DNA of 30,636 nt from assembly GCA_016186245.1 (NCBI GenBank), contig JACPLZ010000044.1, positions 1 to 30,636 on the forward strand. Reading direction: 5' to 3'. A program made the translations under genes and the position numbers. The stretch is from Candidatus Peregrinibacteria bacterium (GTDB lineage: Bacteria; Patescibacteriota; Gracilibacteria; UBA1369; LOWO2-01-FULL-3). Below are positions 7,986 to 15,042 of the stretch, one piece after another. The notes below the pieces were generated by a model. The model had not been told where the DNA came from, ran no database searches, and was given only the letters and a program-made list of their open reading frames with translations. The number at the start of each line of letters is the position of its first letter. Within the stretch, counting starts at the first letter, position 1.

Positions 7986-8486
7986 ATGAGTGAAGAAATG
8001 AAAATTGCAATTACGCTCCCAACCAATGCTTATTTCATCTCAGGAATAAGGGATTTTACTTTGAACATGATCAAAAACACCACAAACTTTCCTGAAAAAT
8101 GGGCTTTCCGCTTCCAGTCTGTGGTGGATGAGCTTTGCAACAATGCCATTGAATATGGATCGGCCTCCGGCAGTGAAATCCGCATTACATTCAACCATAT
8201 CAAAGATCAGTATCTCGAAATCAGCGTTGAAGACACAGGAACAGGTAAAAATAAAATCAACGCAGCCCAGCTCCAAAAAATATTCGAAGATAAAAAACAG
8301 CCCGGATACGCTTTTACAGGCCTCCGCGGCCGTGGTCTCGTCAAAATAGTGGGAGAATGGACAGACGAAATACACTTTGCAGATCGCCCGCAGGGTGGAA
8401 TAATAGTAAGCGTAAAAAAATTTCTCCAGGACGCACGGCAGAAAATTCCAAATGAAGAAAATTCCCAAACAATTATCATCCAATAA
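7986..8486 (+). CDS. Anti-sigma-type serine kinase (RsbW/SpoIIAB-like HATPase)
   Basis: This 166-residue protein is a single GHKL ATPase domain. The N box VDELCNNAIEYG (about residues 47-58), the G1 box VEDTGTG (about 78-84) and GLRGRGLVKIV (about 105-115) are all present, including the Asn for magnesium and the glycine-rich ATP lid. It lacks a sensor or phosphoacceptor histidine domain, which is the layout of RsbW/SpoIIAB kinases that bind a sigma factor and phosphorylate a STAS antagonist. The next gene, 12 nt downstream, is a STAS protein, so they probably form a partner-switching pair. No sigma factor gene is in the window. Confidence 0.85.
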   Translation: MSEEMKIAITLPTNAYFISGIRDFTLNMIKNTTNFPEKWAFRFQSVVDELCNNAIEYGSASGSEIRITFNHIKDQYLEISVEDTGTGKNKINAAQLQKIFEDKKQPGYAFTGLRGRGLVKIVGEWTDEIHFADRPQGGIIVSVKKFLQDARQKIPNEENSQTIIIQ

Positions 8487-8498
8487 CCAATTTATCCC

Positions 8499-9098
8499 AT
8501 GGCAGAAGCCAACATAACAACTGATGAAATAGCAGGTACAGTACCTGACAAAAAAATAAAAGTTGCCCACATTTCCGGCCAACTCGATGAAAGCAACATA
8601 GATGAAAAAATCCAGACACTTTATAAATTGCTGGAAGACAATCCTCAGGGTTTGAATTTGATCCTGGATATGGAAAACTTGGATTACATGAACAGCAAAT
8701 CAATAGGCTATTTAACCGATATTTATGGAAAAGTGGCCCAGAACGGGGGACAGGTTTTGATTGCAAAAACAAAACCGAACATCGCAGACATATTGCAGGT
8801 TGTCGGCCTTACGCAATTAATTAAAACTTTCAATTCTGTTGAAGAAGCAGTTGCGAGCGTAGCAGTTGCGAGCGGAGCGAGCAACCTTGCTCCCGCCCCC
8901 GTATCTTTCCCTGTCCCCATATCCTCCCCTGCATCCCTCGATCAGCACCCCCCAGTTGCGAGCGCAGCGGAGGCTCCTTCATCACTAGACCAACAACCCT
9001 TGGCAACTCCAACACAACCACCAGTTGCAAGCGCAGCGAGCAACCTTTCCCCCGCTCCTTCCCCAACAACTCCTCCGACACCTCCAGCCAATCAATAA
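8499..9098 (+). CDS. STAS-domain anti-anti-sigma-like protein with a repeat-built Pro/Ala tail
   Basis: Residues about 18-118 form a STAS domain: VAHISGQLDESNID, LILDMENLDYMNSKSIGYL and GGQVLIAKTKPNIADILQVV. The loop NSKSIG, with S66 and S68, matches the position of the serine phosphorylated by RsbW-type kinases. The remaining 80 residues are a low-complexity Ala/Pro/Ser tail whose recurring ASVAVAS / PVASAA units derive from a short palindromic DNA repeat (8865-8885, 8954-8972, 9024-9044). The tail is probably disordered. The gene sits between the kinase (12 nt) and the PrsW-like protease (6 nt), which supports a role as the kinase's antagonist. Confidence 0.82.
   Translation: MAEANITTDEIAGTVPDKKIKVAHISGQLDESNIDEKIQTLYKLLEDNPQGLNLILDMENLDYMNSKSIGYLTDIYGKVAQNGGQVLIAKTKPNIADILQVVGLTQLIKTFNSVEEAVASVAVASGASNLAPAPVSFPVPISSPASLDQHPPVASAAEAPSSLDQQPLATPTQPPVASAASNLSPAPSPTTPPTPPANQ
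8865..8885. repeat. Short palindrome P1 (GTTGC...GCAAC) inside the STAS gene
   Basis: GTTGC-GAGCGGAGCGA-GCAAC is a 21-nt near-palindrome. An exact reverse-complement copy is at 10464-10484, a variant at 9024-9044, and half copies at 8851 and 8954. Here it is translated in frame into the Ala-rich tail. Confidence 0.65.
9024..9044. repeat. Short palindrome P1, second full copy in the STAS gene
   Basis: GTTGC-AAGCGCAGCGA-GCAAC differs from the 8865 copy at two positions and keeps the GTTGC/GCAAC ends. It encodes part of PVASAASNLSP. Confidence 0.6.
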
Positions 9099-9104
9099 AT
9101 CCCA

Positions 9105-10451
9105 ATGCCCAATGGAGAAACAAACATCCTTGTAAAAATTTTAGAAGTACTTCAAAGCAGCATCATTGGTACTTATAATTTCATTTTAGAAAATCCGTTA
9201 CTGTTCACGCTTTCCTTTTTGGCAGCCATTTTTCCGGTATTGATCTGGCTATACATTTTTTCCAAAAAAAATGAAAAAAGCAAAAAAACAGTAGCTCTGA
9301 TATTTTTTCTCGGCACACTGACCGCCCCGGCACTTCTTCTTTTACAGGAATATTGGGCGGCATTTCCCGATTTTAATATTGCATCCCTTATTGAAGAAAA
9401 TATCACCGCTCAAAACACTCGCTTCATTTTAATGTTCCTTCTTTTTGCGGCAATGGAGGAAATTATTAAATTTTACGTCATCAAAATAATCGACAAAAAA
9501 ACCATTTTGATCAGCAGCATAAATGACGCTCTGCGATACAGCCTGGTATCCGCTCTCGGATTCTCATTCGCAGAAAATATTTATTACCTCGTACAATACA
9601 ATCTCGGACGACTATCGCTGGCGGAAGTAACACTCGGAGGATTGGCCGGACTTTATATATTCCGTTCAGTTTTTACAATGTGCGCTCACATGATTTTTTC
9701 GGGAGTTTTCGGTTATTTCTACGGCATCGGCAAATTTTCAATTTTGATCAATGAAGAACAGAAAATTACCGGTCAAAAAAGCCCGATGGCAAAAATTATC
9801 GCCAAAATGTTTAATCTGCCGCTTAGCGAAGGCTTTCGCCAAAAACTCATTCTCCGCGGCCTGGCCACGGCGATTACAATGCACGTAATTTTCAATTATC
9901 TGCTTCAATTTAATATTACAATTCCGGTAATAATTTTTGTTGTTTTGGGTTATTTTTACCTCCAATATCTCCTCAAAAGAAAAACAGGCCATCTCGTACT
10001 ACTTGCCGATCCCACAACTCAAAGAGTCTCGACAATGGCAAAACGCGATGAAGATGTCGTTATTGAATTGATCGGCATGTGGTTCAATGAAAAACGCTAC
10101 GTTGATGTTATCCACATCTGCGAAAGATTGCTGGAAAGAGATCCGGATAATCAGGTTGTTGCTCTATTTAAGGCTAAAGCTATGGACAAAATGAACGACA
10201 AAGACACCTACAAACAGGTGCTCGGTACAGTTCTAAAAAGTAAAAATGACCTTTCAGCAGATGATCAAAATATAATCAGCCGACATATTTCCGAAAAAGA
10301 AAACAGACAAAAAGAACAAATAAGAATGTTGCAGCAGATGGAAAAAGAAGGCAAAAAAATCCCCCAGCCGTCAGAAAAAAAAGAAATCTCCGACAAAAAA
10401 GAAAAAGGTCTGCTGGAGAGCTACACCGGAGAAGGCACATTTAAAATTTGA
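9105..10451 (+). CDS. PrsW-like intramembrane protease with a C-terminal cytoplasmic helical domain
   Basis: This 448-residue protein has an N-terminal half of about eight membrane helices and motifs of the PrsW family: AMEEIIKFYVI (EE at 118-119), GFSFAENIYYL (E157, N158) and FRSVFTMCAHMIFSGVFGYF (H195). In Bacillus subtilis PrsW starts regulated proteolysis of the anti-sigma factor RsiW. Residues about 315-448 are soluble: TPR-like helices (VIELIGMWFNEKRYVDVIHI, LLERDPDNQVVALFKAKAM), then a charged coiled-coil tail. It follows the kinase and STAS genes with a 6-nt gap, so the three are almost certainly co-translated. The substrate is unknown. Confidence 0.82.
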   Translation: MPNGETNILVKILEVLQSSIIGTYNFILENPLLFTLSFLAAIFPVLIWLYIFSKKNEKSKKTVALIFFLGTLTAPALLLLQEYWAAFPDFNIASLIEENITAQNTRFILMFLLFAAMEEIIKFYVIKIIDKKTILISSINDALRYSLVSALGFSFAENIYYLVQYNLGRLSLAEVTLGGLAGLYIFRSVFTMCAHMIFSGVFGYFYGIGKFSILINEEQKITGQKSPMAKIIAKMFNLPLSEGFRQKLILRGLATAITMHVIFNYLLQFNITIPVIIFVVLGYFYLQYLLKRKTGHLVLLADPTTQRVSTMAKRDEDVVIELIGMWFNEKRYVDVIHICERLLERDPDNQVVALFKAKAMDKMNDKDTYKQVLGTVLKSKNDLSADDQNIISRHISEKENRQKEQIRMLQQMEKEGKKIPQPSEKKEISDKKEKGLLESYTGEGTFKI

Positions 10452-10463
10452 TGGAAGGGGAAT

Positions 10464-10484
10464 GTTGCTCGCTCCGCTCGCAAC
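10464..10484. repeat. Short palindrome P1, intergenic copy in inverted orientation
   Basis: GTTGCTCGCTCCGCTCGCAAC-type 21-mer, the exact reverse complement of the copy at 8865-8885. It lies in the 48-nt gap between the PrsW-like gene and the glycosyltransferase and could form a small hairpin. Confidence 0.6.
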
Positions 10485-10499
10485 TGGTACATTACTTGC

Positions 10500-11615
10500 A
10501 TGAGTTTCACCTCAGCCAAAATCGCCCTCGTCTTTGACTGGATGACATGCCGCGGCGGCGCCGAAAAAGTAAACATCGCACTGCACAGTCTCTTTCCCAA
10601 AGCTCCGATTTTCACTTCAATTTTTAATGCGCAAAAATTTCCAGAGATGGAAAAAGCCGCCGTTACCACCTCTTTTATTCAGCATCTGCCGTTTGCAAAA
10701 AGCAGACACCAGCTTTATCTGACATTCATGCCTTACGCCTATGAACTTTTTGATTTAAGCGGCTTTGACATAGTGATTTCCAGCTCTCATGCGGCGGCAA
10801 AAGGCATCATCACCAAACCGGAAACACTGCACATTTGCTATTGCCACACGCCGATGCGTTACGCCTGGGATAACTGGCAAAATTACATCCGCGAATACAA
10901 CATGAACAGGCTTTTCAAAAAGATTGCCAAAAGAAGAATGCACAAAATACGTCTTTGGGATCGCCTGGCCGCAGACAGGGTAGACCACTTCATCGCAAAT
11001 TCCAGTATCGTGGAAAAGCGCATCCAAAAATATTATCGCCGTCCATCGACTATAATTCATCCGCCGGTGGAACTTTCCAAATTCAAAATAGCCCCTGCAA
11101 CAAAAGGGTATTACCTCGCGGTCGGCCGTCTTATTCCTTACAAAAAATTTGATCTCATTATAGAAACTTTTAATCAGATCGGCCTGCCTCTCAAAATTGC
11201 CGGCACCGGAAACATGGAAAAAGAGCTCCGCCTGCGTGCAAAAGGCAACATCGAATTTTTGGGACATGTGAATGAACAAAAACTTGCAGAACTTTATAGT
11301 GAATGTGAGGCTCTGATTTTCCCCCAGGTTGAAGATTTCGGGATTACTCCATTGGAAGCAATGGCTTCCGGCCGTCCGGTTATAGCTTACGCACAGGGAG
11401 GGGCGCTGGATACGGTGATAGATGGCAAAACCGGTATTTTCTTTAAAAAACAGACTCCTGTGGAATTAAAAGCCGCCATAGAAAAATATCAAAAAACCAA
11501 AGATGAATTTGGCCCAAAAGAGCTCCGCCGCCACGCCGGACAATTCGACCGCGGACATTTCGAGCAGAAATTTTTGAAATACGTCGAAGAAAAATGGCAA
11601 GAATGGCAAAAATAA
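10500..11615 (+). CDS. GT4-family glycosyltransferase
   Basis: This 371-residue GT-B enzyme has an N-terminal acceptor domain (LVFDWMTCRGGAEKVNIALH; CYCHTPMRYAWDNW) and a C-terminal nucleotide-sugar domain (YYLAVGRLIPYKKFDLIIE, LKIAGTGNMEKELR, FLGHVNEQKLAELYSECEA). The donor-site motif EDFGITPLEAMASGRPVIAY has the E-x7-E arrangement of family GT4. The sequence resembles mannosyl/rhamnosyl-type transferases of the WbaZ group used in surface polysaccharide synthesis, but donor and acceptor cannot be fixed from sequence. It has no membrane segment. It follows the PrsW-like gene by 48 nt; that gap holds a P1 palindrome. Its 3' end abuts a half copy and a full copy of the family-E element. Confidence 0.88.
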   Translation: MSFTSAKIALVFDWMTCRGGAEKVNIALHSLFPKAPIFTSIFNAQKFPEMEKAAVTTSFIQHLPFAKSRHQLYLTFMPYAYELFDLSGFDIVISSSHAAAKGIITKPETLHICYCHTPMRYAWDNWQNYIREYNMNRLFKKIAKRRMHKIRLWDRLAADRVDHFIANSSIVEKRIQKYYRRPSTIIHPPVELSKFKIAPATKGYYLAVGRLIPYKKFDLIIETFNQIGLPLKIAGTGNMEKELRLRAKGNIEFLGHVNEQKLAELYSECEALIFPQVEDFGITPLEAMASGRPVIAYAQGGALDTVIDGKTGIFFKKQTPVELKAAIEKYQKTKDEFGPKELRRHAGQFDRGHFEQKFLKYVEEKWQEWQK

Positions 11616-11622
11616 TTTTCAC

Positions 11623-11647
11623 TGGCGCAGTTGACGCCGCAGTGTAC
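11623..11647. repeat. Partial copy of the family-E core (right half)
   Basis: TGGCGCAGTTGACGCCGCAG then TGTAC just after the glycosyltransferase stop matches the right half of the adjacent element (11738 onward: TGGCGCAGTTGACGCAGCAG). It lacks the left half, so it looks like a truncated copy. Confidence 0.5.
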
Positions 11648-11653
11648 GTTATC

Positions 11654-11779
11654 AAGAACTTTTTTAAATTGATACAATGCAAGGAAACAAGCCATTTTTG
11701 TTTGAGCCGTACTTAGTGGTACGGCGAAAGTAAAAATTGGCGCAGTTGACGCAGCAGTGTGCAATTTAAAAAAGTTCTT
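11654..11779. repeat. Family-E palindromic element, copy 2 (between convergent genes)
   Basis: Perfect 18-bp outer arms (11654-11671 and 11762-11779) enclose CCATTTTT pairing with AAAAATTGG (one bulge) and GCCGTAC pairing with GTACGGC. The shared blocks CAATGCAAGGAAACAAGCC and GCAGTTGACGCAGCAGTG are present. The right arm ends immediately next to the stop codon of the pilin-like gene (11782-11780). The outer arm sequence is unrelated to that of copy 1, yet fully complementary. Confidence 0.75.
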
Positions 11780-12565
11780 TCACGCAGTCACAACTGCAAT
11801 CACTATATTCACAAAAGCCCAAGCCAGCATTACAACAACCAGCCCTGTAACACTATAAAATAGCGCTTTTTTGCCTTTGTCTTTATCTTCCGACAATCCG
11901 GCAAAAAGGTAGACAAATCCGCCATACACAAATCCTCCGACACAAATCAATCCGGCAATTCCAATTAAAAATTCCAGAATGAAACGGATATAATAGGGGA
12001 TCATCCATAGAGAAATCCGTCCGGTTTTGATACCGCAGCCAAGAACATCGCTTGCGCTCATAGGGCCTCTCATTGTCACAGATGTGTCATCAAACCTCGA
12101 AAAAATACTTTTCCTTTCTTCATCAGTCAAATACGCTGCCTTCTGAAGCAATTTATTACATTCTTCAAGAGAAAGTTTTGTAAACGGCAAAACGCTGTCT
12201 CCGGAAAGCACCTCACCATCACTAGTATCGCCAGTTCTTTCAAAAACAGCAGTATCAAGGTCGCTTTCCTCATCCACAACCGGCCCGGTCAAATTATAAT
12301 CATCAGGATCAGGAACATCTTCCAAAGACATATTCTCCAAAGCTCTAATCAAAGGTTGATCTTCCACTTCTTCCACTTCTTCAACTTCCTCATCAGTCAC
12401 CTTACCATCTTTCTCTTCCTCACGTGGAACATTTGGAGGCGGCAGCTCTGGAAGCAAAACAACATCCGCAAACACATTCCCCCCATTCGCAAAAACCATA
12501 AAAATCATCAAAACCTCCACCACAAAAACCCCTGATTTTCGCGCCAATTTTCGCAATCTTCGCAT
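11780..12565 (-). CDS. Secreted/membrane protein with a T4SS-pilin-like C-terminus
   Basis: From ATG at 12565 the protein has 261 residues. It starts with a basic N-terminus and hydrophobic signal segment (MRRLRKLARKSGVFVVEVLM, then IFMVFANGGNVFA). A very acidic linker follows (EEEVEEVEEVED-like, about residues 40-130), then a cysteine-containing region (LEECNKLL; DVLGCGIKTG). Two C-terminal helices with a charged loop between them, GGFVYGGFVYLFAG / SEDKDKGKKALFYSVTG, resemble VirB2/TrbC-type pilin proteins common in Patescibacteria. A TTG at 12598 would extend the frame, but it lies upstream of the TATAAT box, so 12565 is preferred. It may belong to a pilus-like or secretion system; no other such genes are nearby. 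Confidence 0.65.
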   Translation of the reverse strand: MRRLRKLARKSGVFVVEVLMIFMVFANGGNVFADVVLLPELPPPNVPREEEKDGKVTDEEVEEVEEVEDQPLIRALENMSLEDVPDPDDYNLTGPVVDEESDLDTAVFERTGDTSDGEVLSGDSVLPFTKLSLEECNKLLQKAAYLTDEERKSIFSRFDDTSVTMRGPMSASDVLGCGIKTGRISLWMIPYYIRFILEFLIGIAGLICVGGFVYGGFVYLFAGLSEDKDKGKKALFYSVTGLVVVMLAWAFVNIVIAVVTA

Positions 12566-12586
12566 AGGATATAAATTTATCCCCGT

Positions 12587-12630
12587 ATTATACCACAATA
12601 CCTTGCCCTTTTAAACCCTTAAGATACAAT
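12587..12630. promoter_or_regulatory. Divergent promoters for the pilin-like gene (minus) and der (plus)
   Basis: Minus strand: extended -10 TGGTATAAT, hexamer at 12592-12587, predicting a start about 15 nt before the ATG at 12565. Plus strand: TTGCCC (12603-12608), 16-nt spacer, TACAAT (12625-12630), giving a leader of about 20 nt to the der ATG at 12659. Confidence 0.5.
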
Positions 12631-12658
12631 AAAAGCTCACCATAACACTATATTTTCA

Positions 12659-14023
12659 ATGACCTCCACATCATCAGCGCCTGCGCTCTCAACAACAATT
12701 CCAACAACGATTCCTGCCACCATAGCCATCGTAGGTCGTCCAAATGTCGGTAAATCCGCTCTTTTTAACAGATTGATCGGTAAACGCCATGCTGTCGTCG
12801 CTCATGAAGCAGGCACAACCCGCGACCGTATCAGCCATATTTTCGACTGCAACGGCTATGAAACCATGCTTGTTGACACAGGCGGCCTGGAATCCGGAGC
12901 CAAAGAGGACATTGAAGCTGACATTCAGGCACAGGCAAAAATCGCCATTGCCGATGCGGATCTCATTTTTTTTGTGGCCGATATAAGCCAGGAACTCACT
13001 TCCGATGATTTCGCCGCCGCCAATATTCTTCGCAGATCAAAAAAAACAATTATTTTAATAGGAAATAAATACGACCATCCAAATCAGGAAAAAAACAGCT
13101 ACAATGTTTTTGAATTGGGTTTTGGCAAACCGATAAATACATCGGCATTGCATAACCTCGGCATAGAGGAACTCAAAAGCAAAACCGAAAAAATTCTCCG
13201 ACAACTCAAATTCAAAAAAGGAAAAATTCAAACGGATCCAAACACCGTAAACATATGTATTCTGGGCAAACCAAACGCCGGAAAATCTTCCCTTGTCAAC
13301 GCTCTTACAAATTCACAAAAAGTGATTGTGAATGAAAAGCCCGGCACAACCCGCGACGCTATCGATACCGAATTAAATTATAATGAACAAAAATTCAATC
13401 TTATAGACACGGCAGGCCTTAGAAGACGCGGAAAAATCCAGACCGGCATAGAGCATTTTAGCGCTCTCCGTTGCCTTAAAGCGATTGAACGGACAGACAT
13501 CGTCGTATTGCTGATAGACGGAAAAGAGGGGCTCACAAGCCAGGATACTCACATTGTCCAATACGCCATAGAAGCGCAGAAAGGACTGATTATCGCAATC
13601 AATAAAACAGATCTTTTTGAAGAACAGGAAGAAGAAAAAGATAGAATAATTGCCCGTCTTCAGCGAAGATTTACATTCGTACCGTGGGCGCCGATAATTT
13701 TTATTTCCGCAATTAAAAAAATCAATATTTTTGAAATTTTAAAACAGTCTCTGGAGATAATAAAAGAACGCAAAAAACGCATTCCGGAAGGAGAACTCAA
13801 CGCTTTTATCCAGAAAATCAGTTTTAAACACATGCCATCAAGCTCCCATGTCCGCAAACCGGCATTTATTAATATCAGCCAGGTTGATGTCGCTCCTCCA
13901 AAATTTCTGCTCCATTTTAAAAACGCAGGAAATCTTCATTTTTCCTACCCCCGTTACCTGGAAAATAAAATACGTGAAAAATATGGTTTCCGCGGTACGG
14001 CGGTCAGTTTGAAATTCAAATAG
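12659..14023 (+). CDS. der: Ribosome-assembly GTPase Der (EngA)
   Basis: Der has two tandem GTPase domains and a KH-like C-terminal domain, and assists 50S assembly. Both P loops are present: GRPNVGKSALFN (about residues 27-38) and GKPNAGKSSLVN (about 202-213). Switch motifs AGTTRDR and PGTTRDA, DTGG and DTAG, and G4 motifs NKYD and NKTD are all intact. The C-terminal part (IPEGELNAFIQKI, HFKNAGNLHFSYPRYLENKI) is the KH region. Length, 454 residues, is normal. The first 20 residues are an unusual Ser/Thr/Pro-rich lead-in (MTSTSSAPALSTTIPTTIPA), so initiation could be slightly downstream, but no better start exists. Its 3' end overlaps the convergent nucleotidyltransferase gene by 8 nt. Confidence 0.95.
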   Translation: MTSTSSAPALSTTIPTTIPATIAIVGRPNVGKSALFNRLIGKRHAVVAHEAGTTRDRISHIFDCNGYETMLVDTGGLESGAKEDIEADIQAQAKIAIADADLIFFVADISQELTSDDFAAANILRRSKKTIILIGNKYDHPNQEKNSYNVFELGFGKPINTSALHNLGIEELKSKTEKILRQLKFKKGKIQTDPNTVNICILGKPNAGKSSLVNALTNSQKVIVNEKPGTTRDAIDTELNYNEQKFNLIDTAGLRRRGKIQTGIEHFSALRCLKAIERTDIVVLLIDGKEGLTSQDTHIVQYAIEAQKGLIIAINKTDLFEEQEEEKDRIIARLQRRFTFVPWAPIIFISAIKKINIFEILKQSLEIIKERKKRIPEGELNAFIQKISFKHMPSSSHVRKPAFINISQVDVAPPKFLLHFKNAGNLHFSYPRYLENKIREKYGFRGTAVSLKFK

Positions 14024-15023
14024 CGGAAATTTTCAAAAACTTCTCGCGGCTTATCTTTGCTTCGCCATAGCGCTTAAACCATTCATTCCTATACTGCCGC
14101 CGCCGGTCGATATTATGAAATTTCAGCATATGGTCAGTGATAACCAGACTCGCCTCATTTCCCGCAATACCGCGTTTTTCGACTGCGCGTTTCATTTGCC
14201 ATTTTTTCATTATTTTTTCAAACCGTTTTCCAAAAATCCACTCGAAGTTGTCATGGTGAGCTTGTCGAACCATATCCTGGACAACCATGTCATCCCTAAT
14301 CGTGTCATCCTGAACTTGTTTTGTGTCATCCTGAACTTGTTTTGTGTCATCCTGAACTTGTTTTGTGTCATCCTGAACTTGTTTCGTGTCATCCTGAACT
14401 TGTTTTGTGTCATCCTGAACTTGTTTCGTGTCATCCTGAACTTGTTTTGTGTCATCCTGAACTTGTTTCGTATCATCCTGAACTTGTTTTGTGTCATCCT
14501 GAACTTGTTTTGTGTCATCCTGAACTTGTTTCGTGTCATCCTGAACTTGTTTCGTGTCATCCTGAACTTGTTTTGTGTCATCCTGAACTTGTTTCAGGAT
14601 CTCTCCCTCCTCAAAATACCCATCCACCCATTCATTTTTCCTCAAAAATTCCCCATACACCCCATCATCAATTATCGGCACCAGATTCTTGACCCAGTAA
14701 GCCAGATAAATATCCTTCTCAATCGCAATAGTGGAAAGATCCAATGCGGAATCATCCACAAAAAAACTCAGGCAAAATCTTCCGGCAATTTTTTCACCAT
14801 GCCTCCGCACACCAAAAATATGTAAAATAGCGGTAACAAATATCCGCACGGTAAAAAGATGCCCCTCTCGAGCCACAATAAAAAGATCAATATCGCTCGC
14901 CGCCCGCACCCTCCCGAAAGCCAGATTATTACACACCGCCACCATCCTCAAAAAAGGCACGAATCTAAGAAACCGGCAATATCTCCACACCCGTTTCCAC
15001 AATTTTTTTTCCAGCTCTTCCAT
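14016..15023 (-). CDS. Nucleotidyltransferase-like protein expanded by a KQVQDDT tandem repeat
   Basis: The N-terminus contains NNLAFGRVRAASDIDLFIV, resembling the GS-x(n)-DxD signature of polymerase-beta-type nucleotidyltransferases (SDID), followed by a helical region with IEKDIYLAYWVKNLVPIIDD. At about residue 143 the fold is interrupted by 14 perfect KQVQDDT heptads, then IRDDMVVQDMVRQAHHD, which derives from another dispersed repeat. The last 75 residues (FEWIFGKRFEKIMKKW onward) resume a basic helical domain. Without the repeat the protein would be about 230 residues. The substrate is unknown. The ATG at 15023 is 6 nt after a TAGAAT box. Confidence 0.65.
   Translation of the reverse strand: MEELEKKLWKRVWRYCRFLRFVPFLRMVAVCNNLAFGRVRAASDIDLFIVAREGHLFTVRIFVTAILHIFGVRRHGEKIAGRFCLSFFVDDSALDLSTIAIEKDIYLAYWVKNLVPIIDDGVYGEFLRKNEWVDGYFEEGEILKQVQDDTKQVQDDTKQVQDDTKQVQDDTKQVQDDTKQVQDDTKQVQDDTKQVQDDTKQVQDDTKQVQDDTKQVQDDTKQVQDDTKQVQDDTKQVQDDTIRDDMVVQDMVRQAHHDNFEWIFGKRFEKIMKKWQMKRAVEKRGIAGNEASLVITDHMLKFHNIDRRRQYRNEWFKRYGEAKISREKFLKISAI
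14260..14283. repeat. Dispersed repeat P2 (GTCATGGTGAGC...CGAACCAT)
   Basis: GTCATGGTGAGCTTGTCGAA then CCAT is one arm-complete copy of a family seen also at 21395-21442 in pabB, in degenerate form at 17511-17558, and partially at 26258. On the minus strand it encodes MVRQAHHD inside the nucleotidyltransferase. Confidence 0.6.
14302..14595. repeat. 14-unit 21-bp tandem repeat (minisatellite) inside a coding sequence
   Basis: The unit GTGTCATCCTGAACTTGTTT plus one base repeats 14 times without spacers, with only C/T variation at one position and one G-to-A change at unit 9. Because 21 is divisible by three it stays in frame in the minus-strand gene, and several other frames are open as well. 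The unit is one half of the dispersed palindrome P3 (see 17563). Copy number is likely to vary between strains. Confidence 0.95.
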
Positions 15024-15025
15024 AG

Positions 15026-15035
15026 TATAATTCTA
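15026..15035. promoter_or_regulatory. Overlapping divergent -10 boxes for the nucleotidyltransferase and uvrC
   Basis: TATAAT at 15026-15031 (plus) and TAGAAT at 15035-15030 (minus) share two bases. The minus box ends 6 nt before the ATG at 15023, implying a leaderless transcript. The plus box ends 11 nt before the uvrC ATG at 15043. RNA polymerase cannot occupy both at once, so the two genes may exclude each other. Confidence 0.55.
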
Positions 15036-15042
15036 CCGCATC

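Noticed and set aside
8040..8582. 180-residue minus-strand ORF opposite the kinase gene
   Set aside because: It is antisense to a well-supported GHKL kinase and STAS start, and has no recognisable domain.
14302..14595. CRISPR-like array
   Set aside because: The 21-bp units are directly abutting with no spacers, lie inside an open reading frame, and no cas genes are present.
14115..14825. Long plus-strand open frames through the tandem repeat
   Set aside because: The 21-bp period keeps several frames open by chance. Their products are pure repeat plus antisense of the nucleotidyltransferase, without any domain.
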